This document shows, in pieces, positions 48,009-58,626 of a stretch of DNA of 64,000 nt. The translations under genes and the position numbers were made by a program. The notes beneath the pieces were generated by a model. That model was not told the DNA's origin. It searched no databases and saw nothing but the letters and a program-made list of their open reading frames with translations. The first letter of the stretch is position 1. Each line of letters opens with the position of its first letter. Source of the stretch: JAJCYL01 sp963664285 (lineage in GTDB: Bacteria; Bacteroidota; Bacteroidia; Cytophagales; Cyclobacteriaceae); contig CAXXNX010000019.1 of assembly GCA_963664285.2 (NCBI GenBank), positions 1 through 64,000 of the forward strand, given 5' to 3'.

Positions 48009-49404
48009 ATGAAATACGATGTAACAATAATCGGATCAGGCCCCGGAGGTTATGTAGGTGCTATCAGATGTGCTCAATTGGGTCTAAAGACGGCAATTAT
48101 AGAGAAATACGATACTCTCGGTGGCACCTGTCTGAACGTTGGCTGTATTCCTTCAAAAGCACTACTTGATTCAACCGAGCACTATCACAATGCCGAAACT
48201 ACCTTTAAGGAGCATGGAATTCAAATTTCTAAGCCAAAGGTCAACCTGGCCCAAATGATTAAGAGGAAGAACGAAGTGGTTAAAGCGACTTGTGACGGAG
48301 TTGATTATTTGATGAAAAAAAATAAAATTGATGTTTTTCATGGCATTGGCTCCTTTAAAAACAAAAATACCGTTGTTGTAAATGGTAAAGACAATAAAGA
48401 GATCCAAACTGATAAAGTGATAATTGCAACAGGCTCTAAACCAAGCAATTTGCCGTTTATTAAGTTAGATAAAAAACGTGTTATCACCAGTACGGAGGCG
48501 CTTCATCTAAAGGAAGTACCGAAACACATGATCATCATCGGTGGTGGTGTAATAGGCATGGAAATAGGTTCGGTCTTCGCAAGATTAGGTTCTAAAATCA
48601 CTGTAGTTGAGTTTCTTGACTCCATCATACCAACCATGGATACCACCATGGGTAAGGAGCTTCAAAAAGCCACCAAAAAGCTGGGCTTTGAATTCTACAT
48701 TGGCCATAAAGTCATTGAAGTTGCCGCAAAAGGCAAAAACAGTTACAATTAAGGCAGAGTCCAAAAAAAGTGAAACCGTTGAAATTAGAGGAGATTATTG
48801 CCTGGTTTCCATTGGAAGAAAACCCTTTACCGACGACCTCGGATTGGAGAACATTGGAATTACGGTTGATAAAATGGGAATGATAGAAGTTGACGATCAT
48901 CTTCAAACAAATGTCCCCGGCATCTATGCCATTGGCGATGTTGTGAAAGGCGCTATGCTGGCACATAAAGCTGAAGAAGAAGGGGCCTTTGTAGCCGAAA
49001 CCCTAGTCGGTCAAAAGCCGCATGTTAATTACTTGTTAATCCCTGGCGTGGTGTATACCTGGCCTGAAGTCGCATCTGTAGGCTACACTGAAGAACAACT
49101 TAAAGAGCAGGGAAGGGCTTACAAAACAGGGTCTTTTCCTTTCAAGGCATTAGGAAGGGCCAGAGCTAGCATGGACATTGACGGATTGGTCAAAGTACTA
49201 GCAGATAAAGCCACGGATGAGATCCTTGGGATGCATATTATTGGAGCCAGGGCTGCAGACATGATTGCTGCGGGTGTAACAGCCATGGAATTTAGAGCCT
49301 CAGCCGAAGATGTAGCCAGAATGTCGCATGCCCACCCTACCTATATGGAAGCGGTAAAAGAAGCGTGTATGGCGGCCACAGCTAATCGAGCGATACATAT
49401 GTAA
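48009..49404 (+). CDS. lpd: Dihydrolipoyl dehydrogenase (E3), one frameshift
   Basis: FAD-dependent enzyme that reoxidises dihydrolipoamide with NAD+. The FAD motif is VTIIGSGPGGYVGAIRCAQLG and the redox disulphide is GGTCLNVGCIPSKALL. The NAD motif is MIIIGGGVIGMEIGSVFARL. The C-terminal half has YAIGDVVKGAMLAHKAEEEG and the catalytic SHAHPTYMEAVKEA. Near 48740 one A too many in a run of five splits EVAAKGKTVTIKAES. The total is 3n+1; corrected, it has 464 residues, the normal length. Last gene of the sucA-sucB-lpd cluster, 87 bases after sucB. Confidence 0.9.
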
Positions 49405-49442
49405 TTAATTATCCCTGATAATATTAAAATGTAATTTTAGAT

Positions 49443-49577
49443 TTTCAGGGTGGTCTTTTCGGATTTGCTTTTAACCGTGCGTCGTTTAGTGGCAACAGCA
49501 ATACTGATGGTGGCATAAATTTAGGCCTGGGGCAGCAATTCCTCTTGGTAGACTTGGAGTTCAGGGACAAAAATTAA
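49443..49577 (+). pseudogene. Possible outer-membrane-protein fragment
   Basis: In the 268-bp spacer after lpd a 44-codon stretch without a start reads GGLFGFAFNRASFSGNSNTD, then GINLGLGQQFLLVDLEFR. The Gly/aromatic alternation resembles barrel proteins. Upstream and downstream frames are closed. Probably the remains of a lost gene; low certainty. Confidence 0.25.
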
Positions 49578-49672
49578 ATCTGCTACACCTGGAGAGGGGC
49601 TAGTTTTATTAGCTGGCGTGATGTACAAAATAAACGGTTAGAATAGAAATATATGAAGTTCCATCCTGGCCC

Positions 49673-51139
49673 TCATTTTTGGTAAATAAGTTTTTCCAAA
49701 AAAGAAATAGTCAAACTTACCCCAAAAGCAGTCGCATTCTTTTGCTTTCCAAATTCGGAATCTCCAAAAGCAGTACCGGCAATATCAATATGTGCCCAAT
49801 TCGGATGCTCATGTGTAAAGACCTCTAAAAACTTAGCGGCGGTAATTGCTCCTGCAATAGGTTTTCCACTATAATTCTTCACATCAGCTATATCAGATGC
49901 AAGGCCCTCTTCATATGCTTCCCACAAAGGAAGCGGCCAGACTTTTTCACTTGATTTATTTCCTGCTTCAATTAAATACTGGTTGAGTTGATCACTGGTG
50001 GAGAATAATCCAGCTGCATGATAACCAAGTGTCGCAATAACACTACCGGTCAGCGTGGCATAATCGATGAGAAAATCTGTTTTATAGTTCTTGGTCATGT
50101 AGGCTAAAGCATCCGCCAATATCAATCGGCCTTCTGCATCAGTATCAATTACTTCAATTGTTTTTCCGGAATAAGAATGGATAATATCACCAGGTTTCAC
50201 CGATTTGGCGTCCACTGAATTTTCAGTTGCCGGAACGATTGCAATTAGATTAATGGGTAGTTTAAGTTTTGCAGCAAGTTCGATTGTGCCCAAAACTGCA
50301 GCAGCCCCTCCCATATCACTTTTCATATAGTGCATGTTAGCCGAACCCTTAATAGAAATGCCTCCGGTATCAAACGTCACTCCTTTTCCGACCAAGCCAA
50401 CCGTATTCTTTGCTTCTTTAGATTTGTACTCCGCTATAATAAATCTCGGAGGCAAATCACTTCCCTGATTTACAGCCAGTAGCGCATTCAACCCTTCAGC
50501 CGCGATCTCATCTTTTCCCATCACTTTAACCCTGTAACCATTCACTTTTCCTGAAGACTTGGCCCAGTCACTTAAAATTTCCGGAGTCAGCTTGTTAGCC
50601 GGTGCATTGATAAGGTCCATCATTCTAATTTGCGTATCAGCAAGAGCTACTGCTTTATCGACTAATTTCGGTACTTCGAGATGAGAAGATAATATTTGCA
50701 GATTGATCTGCTTTACCTGTTCCTTAGCGGTTTTATATAGTCCCAAATCATAAGTGCCGGTTATTGCTGCAATTGATAAAGCTTGCGAAATTTTTGGATG
50801 CATTCCTTTCCTGATGAAACTCAGGATGGCTATAGCGCTTTTGCCTAGCCTTGGATTATGAGTGATAAAAAAAGATGTGAAATATTTTAAAGCCAATCCA
50901 TATACGACGTGTTCACCTAATCCAATGAGAAAAATCCTAGATGACCCGGTTGCTCTTTTCAAATATGTAGTTAAAACCTCTTTCTTGCTAGCTTTGAAAT
51001 CAGCAGTAAGCAAATCATAATCGATGGAATACCTTTTGGCAATAGATTTTAGATTGCCCTCTAATTTGTGGTCCGCAACAATGGGAATGATCAATGCCGA
51101 TGCGGATTCATTAAGTTCTTTTACCACTGTAATTTTCAT
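49673..51139 (-). CDS. pepA: Leucyl aminopeptidase (M17)
   Basis: 488 residues from the ATG at 51139 (the frame is open 29 codons further up, but the upstream esterase gene occupies that DNA). The M17 motifs are VGLVGKGVTFDTGGISIKG, MKSDMGGAAAVLG and NTDAEGRL-like VIDTDAEGRLILADAL, with the two-metal ligands Lys, Asp and Glu. It removes N-terminal residues from peptides as a cytoplasmic hexamer. Its start lies 5 bases after the esterase stop, so they are probably co-transcribed. Confidence 0.93.
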   Translation of the reverse strand: MKITVVKELNESASALIIPIVADHKLEGNLKSIAKRYSIDYDLLTADFKASKKEVLTTYLKRATGSSRIFLIGLGEHVVYGLALKYFTSFFITHNPRLGKSAIAILSFIRKGMHPKISQALSIAAITGTYDLGLYKTAKEQVKQINLQILSSHLEVPKLVDKAVALADTQIRMMDLINAPANKLTPEILSDWAKSSGKVNGYRVKVMGKDEIAAEGLNALLAVNQGSDLPPRFIIAEYKSKEAKNTVGLVGKGVTFDTGGISIKGSANMHYMKSDMGGAAAVLGTIELAAKLKLPINLIAIVPATENSVDAKSVKPGDIIHSYSGKTIEVIDTDAEGRLILADALAYMTKNYKTDFLIDYATLTGSVIATLGYHAAGLFSTSDQLNQYLIEAGNKSSEKVWPLPLWEAYEEGLASDIADVKNYSGKPIAGAITAAKFLEVFTHEHPNWAHIDIAGTAFGDSEFGKQKNATAFGVSLTISFLEKLIYQK

Positions 51140-51143
51140 ACAA

Positions 51144-52184
51144 TCATTTTTTAAAATATAACCATTCCACGGCATGTGGGAATTCCTGTCCCCATTTAAA
51201 TTCATTATGCTGACCTTGTGGATCAACGGAGGTTCTAACCACTATCTCCGGATGATCCTTCAAAGCAATCTTCAGTTTGTCTACATGAGCCAACATTGTT
51301 GCACTTTCAGCCCCTCCGCCATAGAGATAAACATCCATCGGGTAGTCACGGTCTGAATTGATTGCTTTCGAAAATATCTTTGGTGTTATCCATAATGAGG
51401 GTGAAAAAACCATCAATTTGCCGAAAATATTTGGATACCTGAGGCCGGAGTAGAGTGAGATCAGTCCTCCCAATGAACTTCCACCAATACCGGTATTGAC
51501 TCGATCTGGCATTGTTCGATAGTGATTATCGATGTAGGGTTTTAGTGTTTGTGTTACAAATTTTAAATAAAGGTTGCCCTCTCCTTTACCCCATCGCCAA
51601 TTAAAAAAAGGTGAGTACTCAGTTGCTCTATCTCTTTCACCATGATCAATAGTAATGACAATCACATCATTATATCCAAATTCTGCTAAAATGACCAACT
51701 TTTGATCGACAGCCCAATTCCCAAAGGGTGCGGCATCGTCAAACAAATTCTGACTATCGTTCATATAAAGAACCGGGTAACTTTTATCGCTTTCTTCATA
51801 ATCAAATGGTAGAAGAGCACAGATTCGTCTGTGCTTCCCCATTTGAGGTATTTCGTAATGTTCCCTGATTACATCAAGTATGGGCAAGTAATCTTTGTTA
51901 AAGGCCAAACCTTCAAACCTCCAGCGTGAAACAAAATCACAAATCTCGCCCTTTGGATTATCTATCCGGCGATTTTCGATTCTGTTACCATACCGATCAA
52001 GTTCAACACTCTCCCACCCTCCCTTTAGATATTTGTATTCTAATATTTTGGGTATTTTAACGTCACCGGGCCAGCTCAATTCATATTCCTTATTGCTTAT
52101 TTTGTTTAAAAGGAACTTTTCATTCTTTAACTCCCAATTATTGAAATTACCAGATATATATGGGTCTATCGTCATCCAATTCAA
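51144..52184 (-). CDS. Esterase (alpha/beta-hydrolase, PF00756 type) with N-terminal beta domain
   Basis: 346 residues. Residues ~1-70 (ISGNFNNWELKNEKFLL, ILEYKYLKGGWESVE) resemble a carbohydrate-binding, CBM20/48-like beta sandwich. The catalytic domain follows with YPVLYMNDSQNLFDD, the nucleophile elbow GGSSLGGLIS and a final GQHNEFKWGQEFPHAVEWL with the catalytic His. No signal peptide is seen, so it is probably cytoplasmic. Substrates of this group include ferric-siderophore and sugar esters; the one here is unknown. Directly upstream of pepA. Confidence 0.8.
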   Translation of the reverse strand: MNWMTIDPYISGNFNNWELKNEKFLLNKISNKEYELSWPGDVKIPKILEYKYLKGGWESVELDRYGNRIENRRIDNPKGEICDFVSRWRFEGLAFNKDYLPILDVIREHYEIPQMGKHRRICALLPFDYEESDKSYPVLYMNDSQNLFDDAAPFGNWAVDQKLVILAEFGYNDVIVITIDHGERDRATEYSPFFNWRWGKGEGNLYLKFVTQTLKPYIDNHYRTMPDRVNTGIGGSSLGGLISLYSGLRYPNIFGKLMVFSPSLWITPKIFSKAINSDRDYPMDVYLYGGGAESATMLAHVDKLKIALKDHPEIVVRTSVDPQGQHNEFKWGQEFPHAVEWLYFKK

Positions 52185-52290
52185 CTTTCAAGCTGAATTT
52201 GATTCCTTCAAGTGGGGATTGACGAGGATCAGAATTGCTTAATGTGGATTGCATGGAATAGTTCTGCGGCGCAAAACTAATCGCCCCTAT

Positions 52291-54090
52291 TTATTCCAAC
52301 CAACTTTTATCCATTGATATGGTCAACTCTTCGGTATTTCTTAATGTTTCCGACAGGCTGTAAACCCGTGGAAATTCATAAGTGAAAAAATACTTCATAG
52401 TATGAAGCTTCCCTAAATGAAACGGGTTTTCAAGGTTTTCAACATTTCTTCTACACGAGTCGACTACGACAACACCTTGTTTCAACCATTGCCAGCCAAA
52501 ACACACAAGCCCGAATAATTCCATATATACTGTAGCGTCCGCCAGATAACGATCAAGGTTATCGTTCATGGCATAGGCAAGCAAGTGATGTGTAACCTTC
52601 TTTAATTCATCAGATCCAGCTACAAATGGATCTACAATATCATTGAGTTCTTCGAAAGACTTGGTATCACGAACAGTGAATTCAAACTCCTTGGATAGTA
52701 ATTGCATTGCTTTCCCATTTTGCATAAGCACTTTCCTGCCTAGGAGGTCCAATGATTGTATGCCGGTAGTACCTTCATAGATCGGAGTAATTCGGATATC
52801 CCGATACAACTGCTCAAGTTCAAAATCGTCACAGTAACCATAGCCGCCAAATACTTGAAGAGCTTCACTTACTGATTCAATGCCCCTTTCCGATGGATAG
52901 GTCTTAACAACCGGAGTCAGTAGATCTAAGAGCAATTGATAATGGTCCTTCAAGTCCCCTTCTTTCGTCTTAACCTTATCCGCATAATTGGCACATTGCA
53001 TTATCAGGCTTAATGAACTTTCAATGATGCTTTTCTGCTTCAAAAACATCCTTTTTACATCAAAATGTTCAATGATGTTGACTTGCTTATCCTCCGGTTT
53101 ACTGGTTCGTGGCCTTCCTTGTGGTCGTTGATTGGCATATTCCAACGCCTGATAGTATGCGGCGGATGCCATCCCTGTAGCCCCTATTCCCACGGAAATA
53201 CGAGCCTCATTCATGAGTTTAAACATGTAAGAAAGACCTTCGTTCTTATCACCGACTAAATAACCATAACAATTATTCTTTTCACCCATTGCAAGATGAA
53301 CCGTGGGTGTAGCCTTTTGTCCCATCTTGTGAAATATCCCCGCAGTTTTGACATCATTGGATACTTTTTTGTTTTTTTCAAACCTATATTTTGGGACAAT
53401 AAATAGTGATATGCCCTTGGAACCTGCCGGTTCACCTTCAATCCTAGCCAGCATCATATGAACTATGTTTTCCACATGCTGGTAGTCTCCTGCTGAGATA
53501 AATACTTTTTGGCCATTTATTTTGTAAATACCATGCTCACCGATTGAAGTAGCCGTTGTCGTCAAATCCCCTAAAGAACTCCCCGCATCCGGTTCAGTTA
53601 GCGCCATGGTTCCTTGCCATTTACCTGAATGTAAATTGGCAACATACTCCTCCTTGAGCTCATTAGTCGCAAATTCCAATATCAGGTTGGCCGCACCGGT
53701 ATTCAAGCCAGTAAACCCATAGACACCATTATTTGCTGACTGGAAAATGAAATTAGCTGCCGAGTCTACCATAAACGGAATTTGCATGCCTCCATCTTCC
53801 ATTGATGCGGTAGCGCTAAACCAACCACCATCACCCAGGGCTTTCACCAATTTTCCAATCTTCGGATGGACCATTACCTCACCATTTACTAGCTCAGGGG
53901 GGTTCCGATCCATTTCCCGCATAAAAGGTTGAAGATGTTTCTCGGCAATCTTCATGGCGCTATCAATCATTAAATTGACAGCTTCTTTATCCTGATGCCG
54001 GTAGTAGTGATGTTTTAATATTTCTTCTAATTTATGAACCTCATAAATTAAAAAGTTCAAATTGGTTAGGCTTAAATATTTCTTTCCCAT
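52291..54090 (-). CDS. Acyl-CoA dehydrogenase
   Basis: 599 residues, the long type with an extra C-terminal domain. It shows ALTEPDAGSSLGDLTTTA and GQKVFISAGDYQ in the FAD region, and QVFGGYGYCDDFELEQLYRD with IYEGTTGIQSLDLLGRK holding the catalytic Glu. It oxidises acyl-CoA to the trans-2-enoyl form and passes electrons to ETF. Chain-length preference cannot be read from the sequence. The gene is intact and lies between the esterase and a LytTR regulator. Confidence 0.9.
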   Translation of the reverse strand: MGKKYLSLTNLNFLIYEVHKLEEILKHHYYRHQDKEAVNLMIDSAMKIAEKHLQPFMREMDRNPPELVNGEVMVHPKIGKLVKALGDGGWFSATASMEDGGMQIPFMVDSAANFIFQSANNGVYGFTGLNTGAANLILEFATNELKEEYVANLHSGKWQGTMALTEPDAGSSLGDLTTTATSIGEHGIYKINGQKVFISAGDYQHVENIVHMMLARIEGEPAGSKGISLFIVPKYRFEKNKKVSNDVKTAGIFHKMGQKATPTVHLAMGEKNNCYGYLVGDKNEGLSYMFKLMNEARISVGIGATGMASAAYYQALEYANQRPQGRPRTSKPEDKQVNIIEHFDVKRMFLKQKSIIESSLSLIMQCANYADKVKTKEGDLKDHYQLLLDLLTPVVKTYPSERGIESVSEALQVFGGYGYCDDFELEQLYRDIRITPIYEGTTGIQSLDLLGRKVLMQNGKAMQLLSKEFEFTVRDTKSFEELNDIVDPFVAGSDELKKVTHHLLAYAMNDNLDRYLADATVYMELFGLVCFGWQWLKQGVVVVDSCRRNVENLENPFHLGKLHTMKYFFTYEFPRVYSLSETLRNTEELTISMDKSWLE

Positions 54091-54124
54091 GAACGACGAT
54101 TAATACTCAATAGATAACAGGTGT

Positions 54125-54896
54125 TCAGGCACCTCCGTACCATTCCTTAAAGGCCCCCACTCTTTCTCTACTAACAATTATTTCTTTATCGAATTCTACA
54201 ATCGGAGTAATTCTTAAACGACTGTTGGAATATACCAAAACATCCTTAATTGCAGAAATATTAAGAATGAAAGTGCGGTTCACACGAAGGAAATCATTCG
54301 GGTTGAGAAGGTCCTCTAAAGTCTCCAGTTTGTAGTCTACAACATATTTATCCCTGTTCCGGCTGATCAAGAACGCGGTCCTGCCTTCAGCATAGAAGAA
54401 TGCAATATCCGTAACTATGACTGACCGGATATGCTCTCCTACTTTCACTAAAAATCTGTCTTTATAGCTTTTTTCAGAAACTTTTGACAGTACCTTGGCG
54501 AGGGCAGTAAGATCTGGGTTCTGCAAAGAAAACTGATCCCTTAATCTTTCATATTTTCTCAAACTTTGACTAAGGGCTTCGAACGTAAGCGGCTTTAACA
54601 GGTAATCGATTCCATTGACCTTGAATGCCTCAATTGCATATTGATTATACGCTGTTAGAAAAACTACCGGTCGGCTAACATTTACTCTGTTGAAAATCTC
54701 GAAACTCTTTCCGTCAGTTAATTGAATATCCATAAAAATGACATCATATTGACCATCTTTATCAGAAAGTAGTTCCGTAGCTTTCTTTATACTCCCGTGC
54801 TTTACCAACAATTTCATTTTCCGAACTGTATTCCAGAAGTAGCCTCTCTAATTTCTCTACAGCAGGAATTTCGTCCTCGATTATAATAATTTTCAT
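54125..54896 (-). CDS. LytTR-family response regulator (one frameshift)
   Basis: The true start is probably the ATG at 54896 (MKIIIIEDEIPAVEKLERLL). One surplus C near 54805 shifts the frame; removing it gives IVGKAGSIKKATELLSDKDG. The receiver domain has acidic ED, phospho-acceptor Asp in DVIFMDIQLTDG, and Lys in GIDYLLKPL. The LytTR DNA-binding domain follows (FLVKVGEHIRSVIVTDIAFF, FLRVNRTFILNISAIKDV). Total length is 3n+1; corrected 256 residues. No histidine kinase is adjacent. Divergent from the glycosyltransferase. Confidence 0.85.
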
Positions 54897-54990
54897 TTAG
54901 AGTAATAGACAAAGCGTCAAATTAACCATCATTAGTCGTTTTAGAAATTTTTCTTTCGCAAGAAAGCAATGCAAATTTGCTTCATTAGTA

Positions 54991-56058
54991 ATGAAGATTT
55001 TATTTCTTGTTCCATATCCTCCCGGGCTAGCGCCATCTCAAAGATTTCGTTTTGAACAGTATTTTCAGGTACTTCAGGATAATAAGTTTACCATAAAAGT
55101 CAGTGCTTTTCTTGACGAAAAAACCTGGAAAACATTATACTCCGATGGAAACTATCTTTTGAAAATATTCGGTGTATTAAGAGGTTTCGTTGTGCGCATT
55201 CGTGACTTAGTTGTAGCGATTGATTTCGATATAATATTTATCCACAGGGAAGCAACCCCAATCGGACCACCAATATTCGAGTGGTTACTTTCAAAAGTAC
55301 TTAGGAAAAGAATAATCTATGACTTTGATGATGCCATCTGGTTGCCTAACACTTCGGTAGAAAACAAAATAGTGACAGCCTGGAAAAATCACACTAAAGT
55401 TGGATCCATTTGTAAATGGAGTTGGAAAGTTTCCAGTGGCAATCAATTCCTCGCCGATTATGCTAATCGGTTCAACAATGATGTTACGCTGAATCCCACA
55501 ACCATCGATACACAGGAACTACATAATCCTACTAATTATTATCAAGGTAAGAAGTTTACTCTTGGCTGGACAGGAACACATTCGACTTCGAAATACTTAA
55601 ACAAAATCGTTCCAACGTTAAAAGAACTGGAGCAGCAGTTTGACTTCAGGCTATTGGTCATTTCCAATCAACACCCAAATCTCAATCTTGTTTCACTTGA
55701 ATATCGCCGGTGGAACAAGTCTTCAGAGATTGAAGACTTGATGGAAATGGATGTTGGTCTGATGCCTTTAGACGACGATATCTGGGCCAAGGGGAAATGT
55801 GGGTTTAAAGCATTGCAATATATGGCCCTGCAAATACCCCCACTAGTGTCTCCCGAAGGTGTAAATAAAGAAATAGTTGAGCATGGAATTGATGGGTATT
55901 ATTGCCGGAATTCGGAAGAATGGCAGTCATATATTATCAAACTGATGAATGAGCCCCAAATTAGAAAGCAGCTAGGGGCCAGGGGGAGAGAGAAAGTAGC
56001 TAATAACTATTCTGTCACTTCAAATACAGTGAATTTCCTCAGTCTCTTCAAGGTTTAA
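54991..56058 (+). CDS. Glycosyltransferase (GT-B fold)
   Basis: 355 residues. The N-terminus is MKILFLVPYPPGLAPSQRFR, then IIYDFDDAIWLPN. The C-terminal Rossmann half has FTLGWTGTHSTSKYL and the sugar-nucleotide region CGFKALQYMALQIPPLVSPEGVN. It transfers an activated sugar onto an unknown acceptor, probably for envelope polysaccharide. No other sugar genes lie around it. Its stop lies only 6 bases past the stop of the convergent broken regulator. Confidence 0.8.
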   Translation: MKILFLVPYPPGLAPSQRFRFEQYFQVLQDNKFTIKVSAFLDEKTWKTLYSDGNYLLKIFGVLRGFVVRIRDLVVAIDFDIIFIHREATPIGPPIFEWLLSKVLRKRIIYDFDDAIWLPNTSVENKIVTAWKNHTKVGSICKWSWKVSSGNQFLADYANRFNNDVTLNPTTIDTQELHNPTNYYQGKKFTLGWTGTHSTSKYLNKIVPTLKELEQQFDFRLLVISNQHPNLNLVSLEYRRWNKSSEIEDLMEMDVGLMPLDDDIWAKGKCGFKALQYMALQIPPLVSPEGVNKEIVEHGIDGYYCRNSEEWQSYIIKLMNEPQIRKQLGARGREKVANNYSVTSNTVNFLSLFKV

Positions 56059-56574
56059 GTATATTCTCAAGGCAAGCATTGTAATTACGACTTAACCTCA
56101 ACTCCCGACCATTTTTTAAAGTAACAAGGTAGTCCCCGTTCTGCTTTGGTTTAAGCGTTTTAATCAGATTGGTATTGACAATACTTGATTTGTGTATTCT
56201 TCTAAAAATTCCTTCTGTTTTTCATACTTTCCCTAACGAAGTCGCTTTTCCATGTTTTTCATACTTTCCCTAACGAGGTAATATTTATTACAGACATGGA
56301 TCTTTATATAGTAATTATAGGCTTCTACCCATTCGATCTCAGTAAAATCCAGTAAGTGGATTTTACCCATTGACTTGACAACTAATCTTCCATTCCGGGG
56401 CGCTGATTCATTTTCTTCAATGATTCGATCGTTATCAGTTATCCCCTTTTCTTTTTTATAGTCCGCCAGGAGATATTCTAAACGTTGATTGGTAATTCTT
56501 TGATCAATCTGTTCCTTGGCATGTTTAAGGACAGTAAGTAATCGGTGGTTGGAGAATGGTTTAAGTAAATAGTC
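56048..56574 (-). pseudogene. LytTR response-regulator fragment
   Basis: Only the end of a receiver domain (DYLLKPFSNHRLLTVL) and a LytTR DNA-binding domain remain. The latter is visible as GRLVVKSMGKIHLLDFTEIE, YIKIHVCNKYYLVRESM, and after a frame break IFRRIHKSSIVNTNLIKTL, ending near 56048. A 37-bp imperfect tandem duplication (units from 56216 and 56253) disrupts the middle of the domain. The receiver N-terminus is absent, and the fragment directly abuts the kinase fragment. Confidence 0.75.
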
Positions 56575-57296
56575 CTAAATCCAATTCATCTGACAATTTA
56601 ACAAACTGATTCTTCTCCCTTGATAATGTCTCCCTGAGGATCTCACTCAATCCTGACAGCATATCAATTGCTTGTTCATCCTTCTTACGACGAATCATCA
56701 TGGAAATTGTATTGAGTGCATTGAAGAGAAAATGTGGTTGCAGTTGCATTTTCAAATGTTTGCAGTTGCGACTGAGTCAACTTTGATTCCAATTCAAGAT
56801 TTTGGATATATTGATTCTTGTACCGGTTATAAAAATCCCAGCCAGTGAGAATGATTATCAGCAAACAATAGAGAGCAAAACCACCAATCATATCGGGGAT
56901 CAACCACTTGAAAAAACTACTATAAATCTCACAAAATGACTTGGTTGCATAGTCCTCATATGCAATTACTTGTCTGCTCAATACTAAAAGTGCGAATGAG
57001 GCAAGTACATGTACCGCTGCAAATACTACCATTCCTACAAAATGAAATAAAATGAGTTGCCTGATTCTGAATTTGTTGGCTCGGAAGTAGACATAGTAAA
57101 CTCCATATGTCAAGAGCCAAAAAGTTAAGTAATTGGGAATCAGATAAGTCAATCTGTTATCCCACCTGATGTTTTCACCGCCAATAACCTGGTAGCTAAA
57201 CAATTCGAGTAACGAAATACTCAAAAGGACAAACCAAAACACAAAATTGATAATGTTGAGGTTCCGTTGGGAAAATATCGTTTTACTACTTTTCAA
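56575..57296 (-). pseudogene. LytS-type sensor histidine kinase fragment
   Basis: The N-terminal part has four membrane segments (IINFVFWFVLLSISLLEL, YLIPNYLTFWLLTYGVYY and further). The kinase domain then begins as QLQPHFLFNALNTISMMIRR with the phospho-accepting His, as in LytS/YehU kinases. One extra T near 56757 shifts the frame. The ATP-binding part is missing: after LSDELDL the sequence jumps into the DYLLKPF of a response regulator. A deletion has fused kinase and regulator remains. Cognate pair of the 56048-56574 fragment. Confidence 0.75.
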
Positions 57297-57573
57297 GAAT
57301 TGGGACTGAGAAAAAATTAGTCGACCACAACGAGTAGCCGACTAAAATAGTCAAATTTGAAAACTATGATCAAAACCTTAGTTTCATGCATATTAACTCC
57401 ATTTTCTGAAAATCAGATATGATTTGAACCCCTTTGCAGGGAAATGAATCTCATTTGAAGTTTGAAACAATCGTCTGAGAATCAACTTGGAAATTTTTCA
57501 AATTCTCCCATTGGTTAAAGTCGATAGTCATCGTAAATTCACCCTCCCGATTCTAATTATAATCAAGTCCGAA

Positions 57574-58590
57574 ATGAGCGAACAGAAGGAAAAATTTAAA
57601 GCACTACAACTTACGATTGATAAACTTGAAAAGACCTATGGCAAAGGAACAATCATGAAGCTCAGTGATGAGAAAGTGACCGATATTCCTGTCATATCAA
57701 CAGGTTCGATTGGATTGGACATTGCCCTGGGTGTAGGTGGAATACCACGAGGCCGGGTAACTGAAATCTACGGACCAGAATCATCCGGTAAAACTACTTT
57801 GACTTTGCATTGTATAGCAGAAGCTCAAAAGGCTGGTGGTTTGGCTGCATTTATCGATGCAGAACACGCGTTTGATAGGTCGTACGCCGAAAAGCTGGGC
57901 ATTGATACCGAAAACCTACTAATATCTCAGCCAGATAATGGAGAGCAGGCGCTGGAAATCACAGAGCATCTCATTAGGTCGGGCGCAATCGATATTATAG
58001 TAATTGATTCCGTAGCTGCATTAGTACCCAAGAGTGAGTTGGAAGGCGAGATGGGAGACAGTAAGATGGGACTGCAGGCAAGGTTGATGTCACAAGCGCT
58101 TAGAAAGCTGACTGGTACCGTGAGTAAAACAGGGTGTTCTTGTGTCTTCATCAATCAACTAAGAGAAAAGATAGGGGTGATGTTTGGCAATCCCGAAACA
58201 ACGACTGGTGGTAATGCACTTAAATTTTATGCTTCAGTAAGATTAGATATAAGAAGAATTGGTCAAATTAAAGAAGCGGCAGACAATATAACGGGAAATC
58301 GTACCCGAGTTAAAGTGGTGAAAAACAAGGTGGCGCCTCCCTTTAGAGTTGTCGAATTTGATATCATGTATGGTGAAGGCATCTCAAAGGTTGGTGAAAT
58401 CGTTGACCTAGGTGTTGAGTTAAATATCATAGAAAAATCCGGATCATGGTTCTCTTATAACGGCAACAAACTCGGACAGGGTAGAGATGCTGTTAAAGCC
58501 TTGATCCATGATAATCCGGAATTGATGGATGAGCTGGAACAGAAAATAAAAACTAAAGTGAAAGGTGAAACAACAGTTGTTGAAGCATAA
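57574..58590 (+). CDS. recA: DNA recombinase RecA
   Basis: 338 residues from the ATG at 57574; the frame is open further upstream, but MSEQKEKFKALQLTIDKLEK is the usual Bacteroidota start. It shows YGPESSGKTTLTLH (Walker A), FIDAEHAFD, IIVIDSVAALVP (Walker B), the loop MGLQARLMSQALRKLT, and FINQLREKIGVMFGNPETTTGG. It forms ATP-dependent filaments on single-stranded DNA for homologous recombination and SOS induction. Frame intact. Confidence 0.97.
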   Translation: MSEQKEKFKALQLTIDKLEKTYGKGTIMKLSDEKVTDIPVISTGSIGLDIALGVGGIPRGRVTEIYGPESSGKTTLTLHCIAEAQKAGGLAAFIDAEHAFDRSYAEKLGIDTENLLISQPDNGEQALEITEHLIRSGAIDIIVIDSVAALVPKSELEGEMGDSKMGLQARLMSQALRKLTGTVSKTGCSCVFINQLREKIGVMFGNPETTTGGNALKFYASVRLDIRRIGQIKEAADNITGNRTRVKVVKNKVAPPFRVVEFDIMYGEGISKVGEIVDLGVELNIIEKSGSWFSYNGNKLGQGRDAVKALIHDNPELMDELEQKIKTKVKGETTVVEA

Positions 58591-58626
58591 CCCACACTAC
58601 CTAGTTCGCTGAAATCCTTTTCCTAA

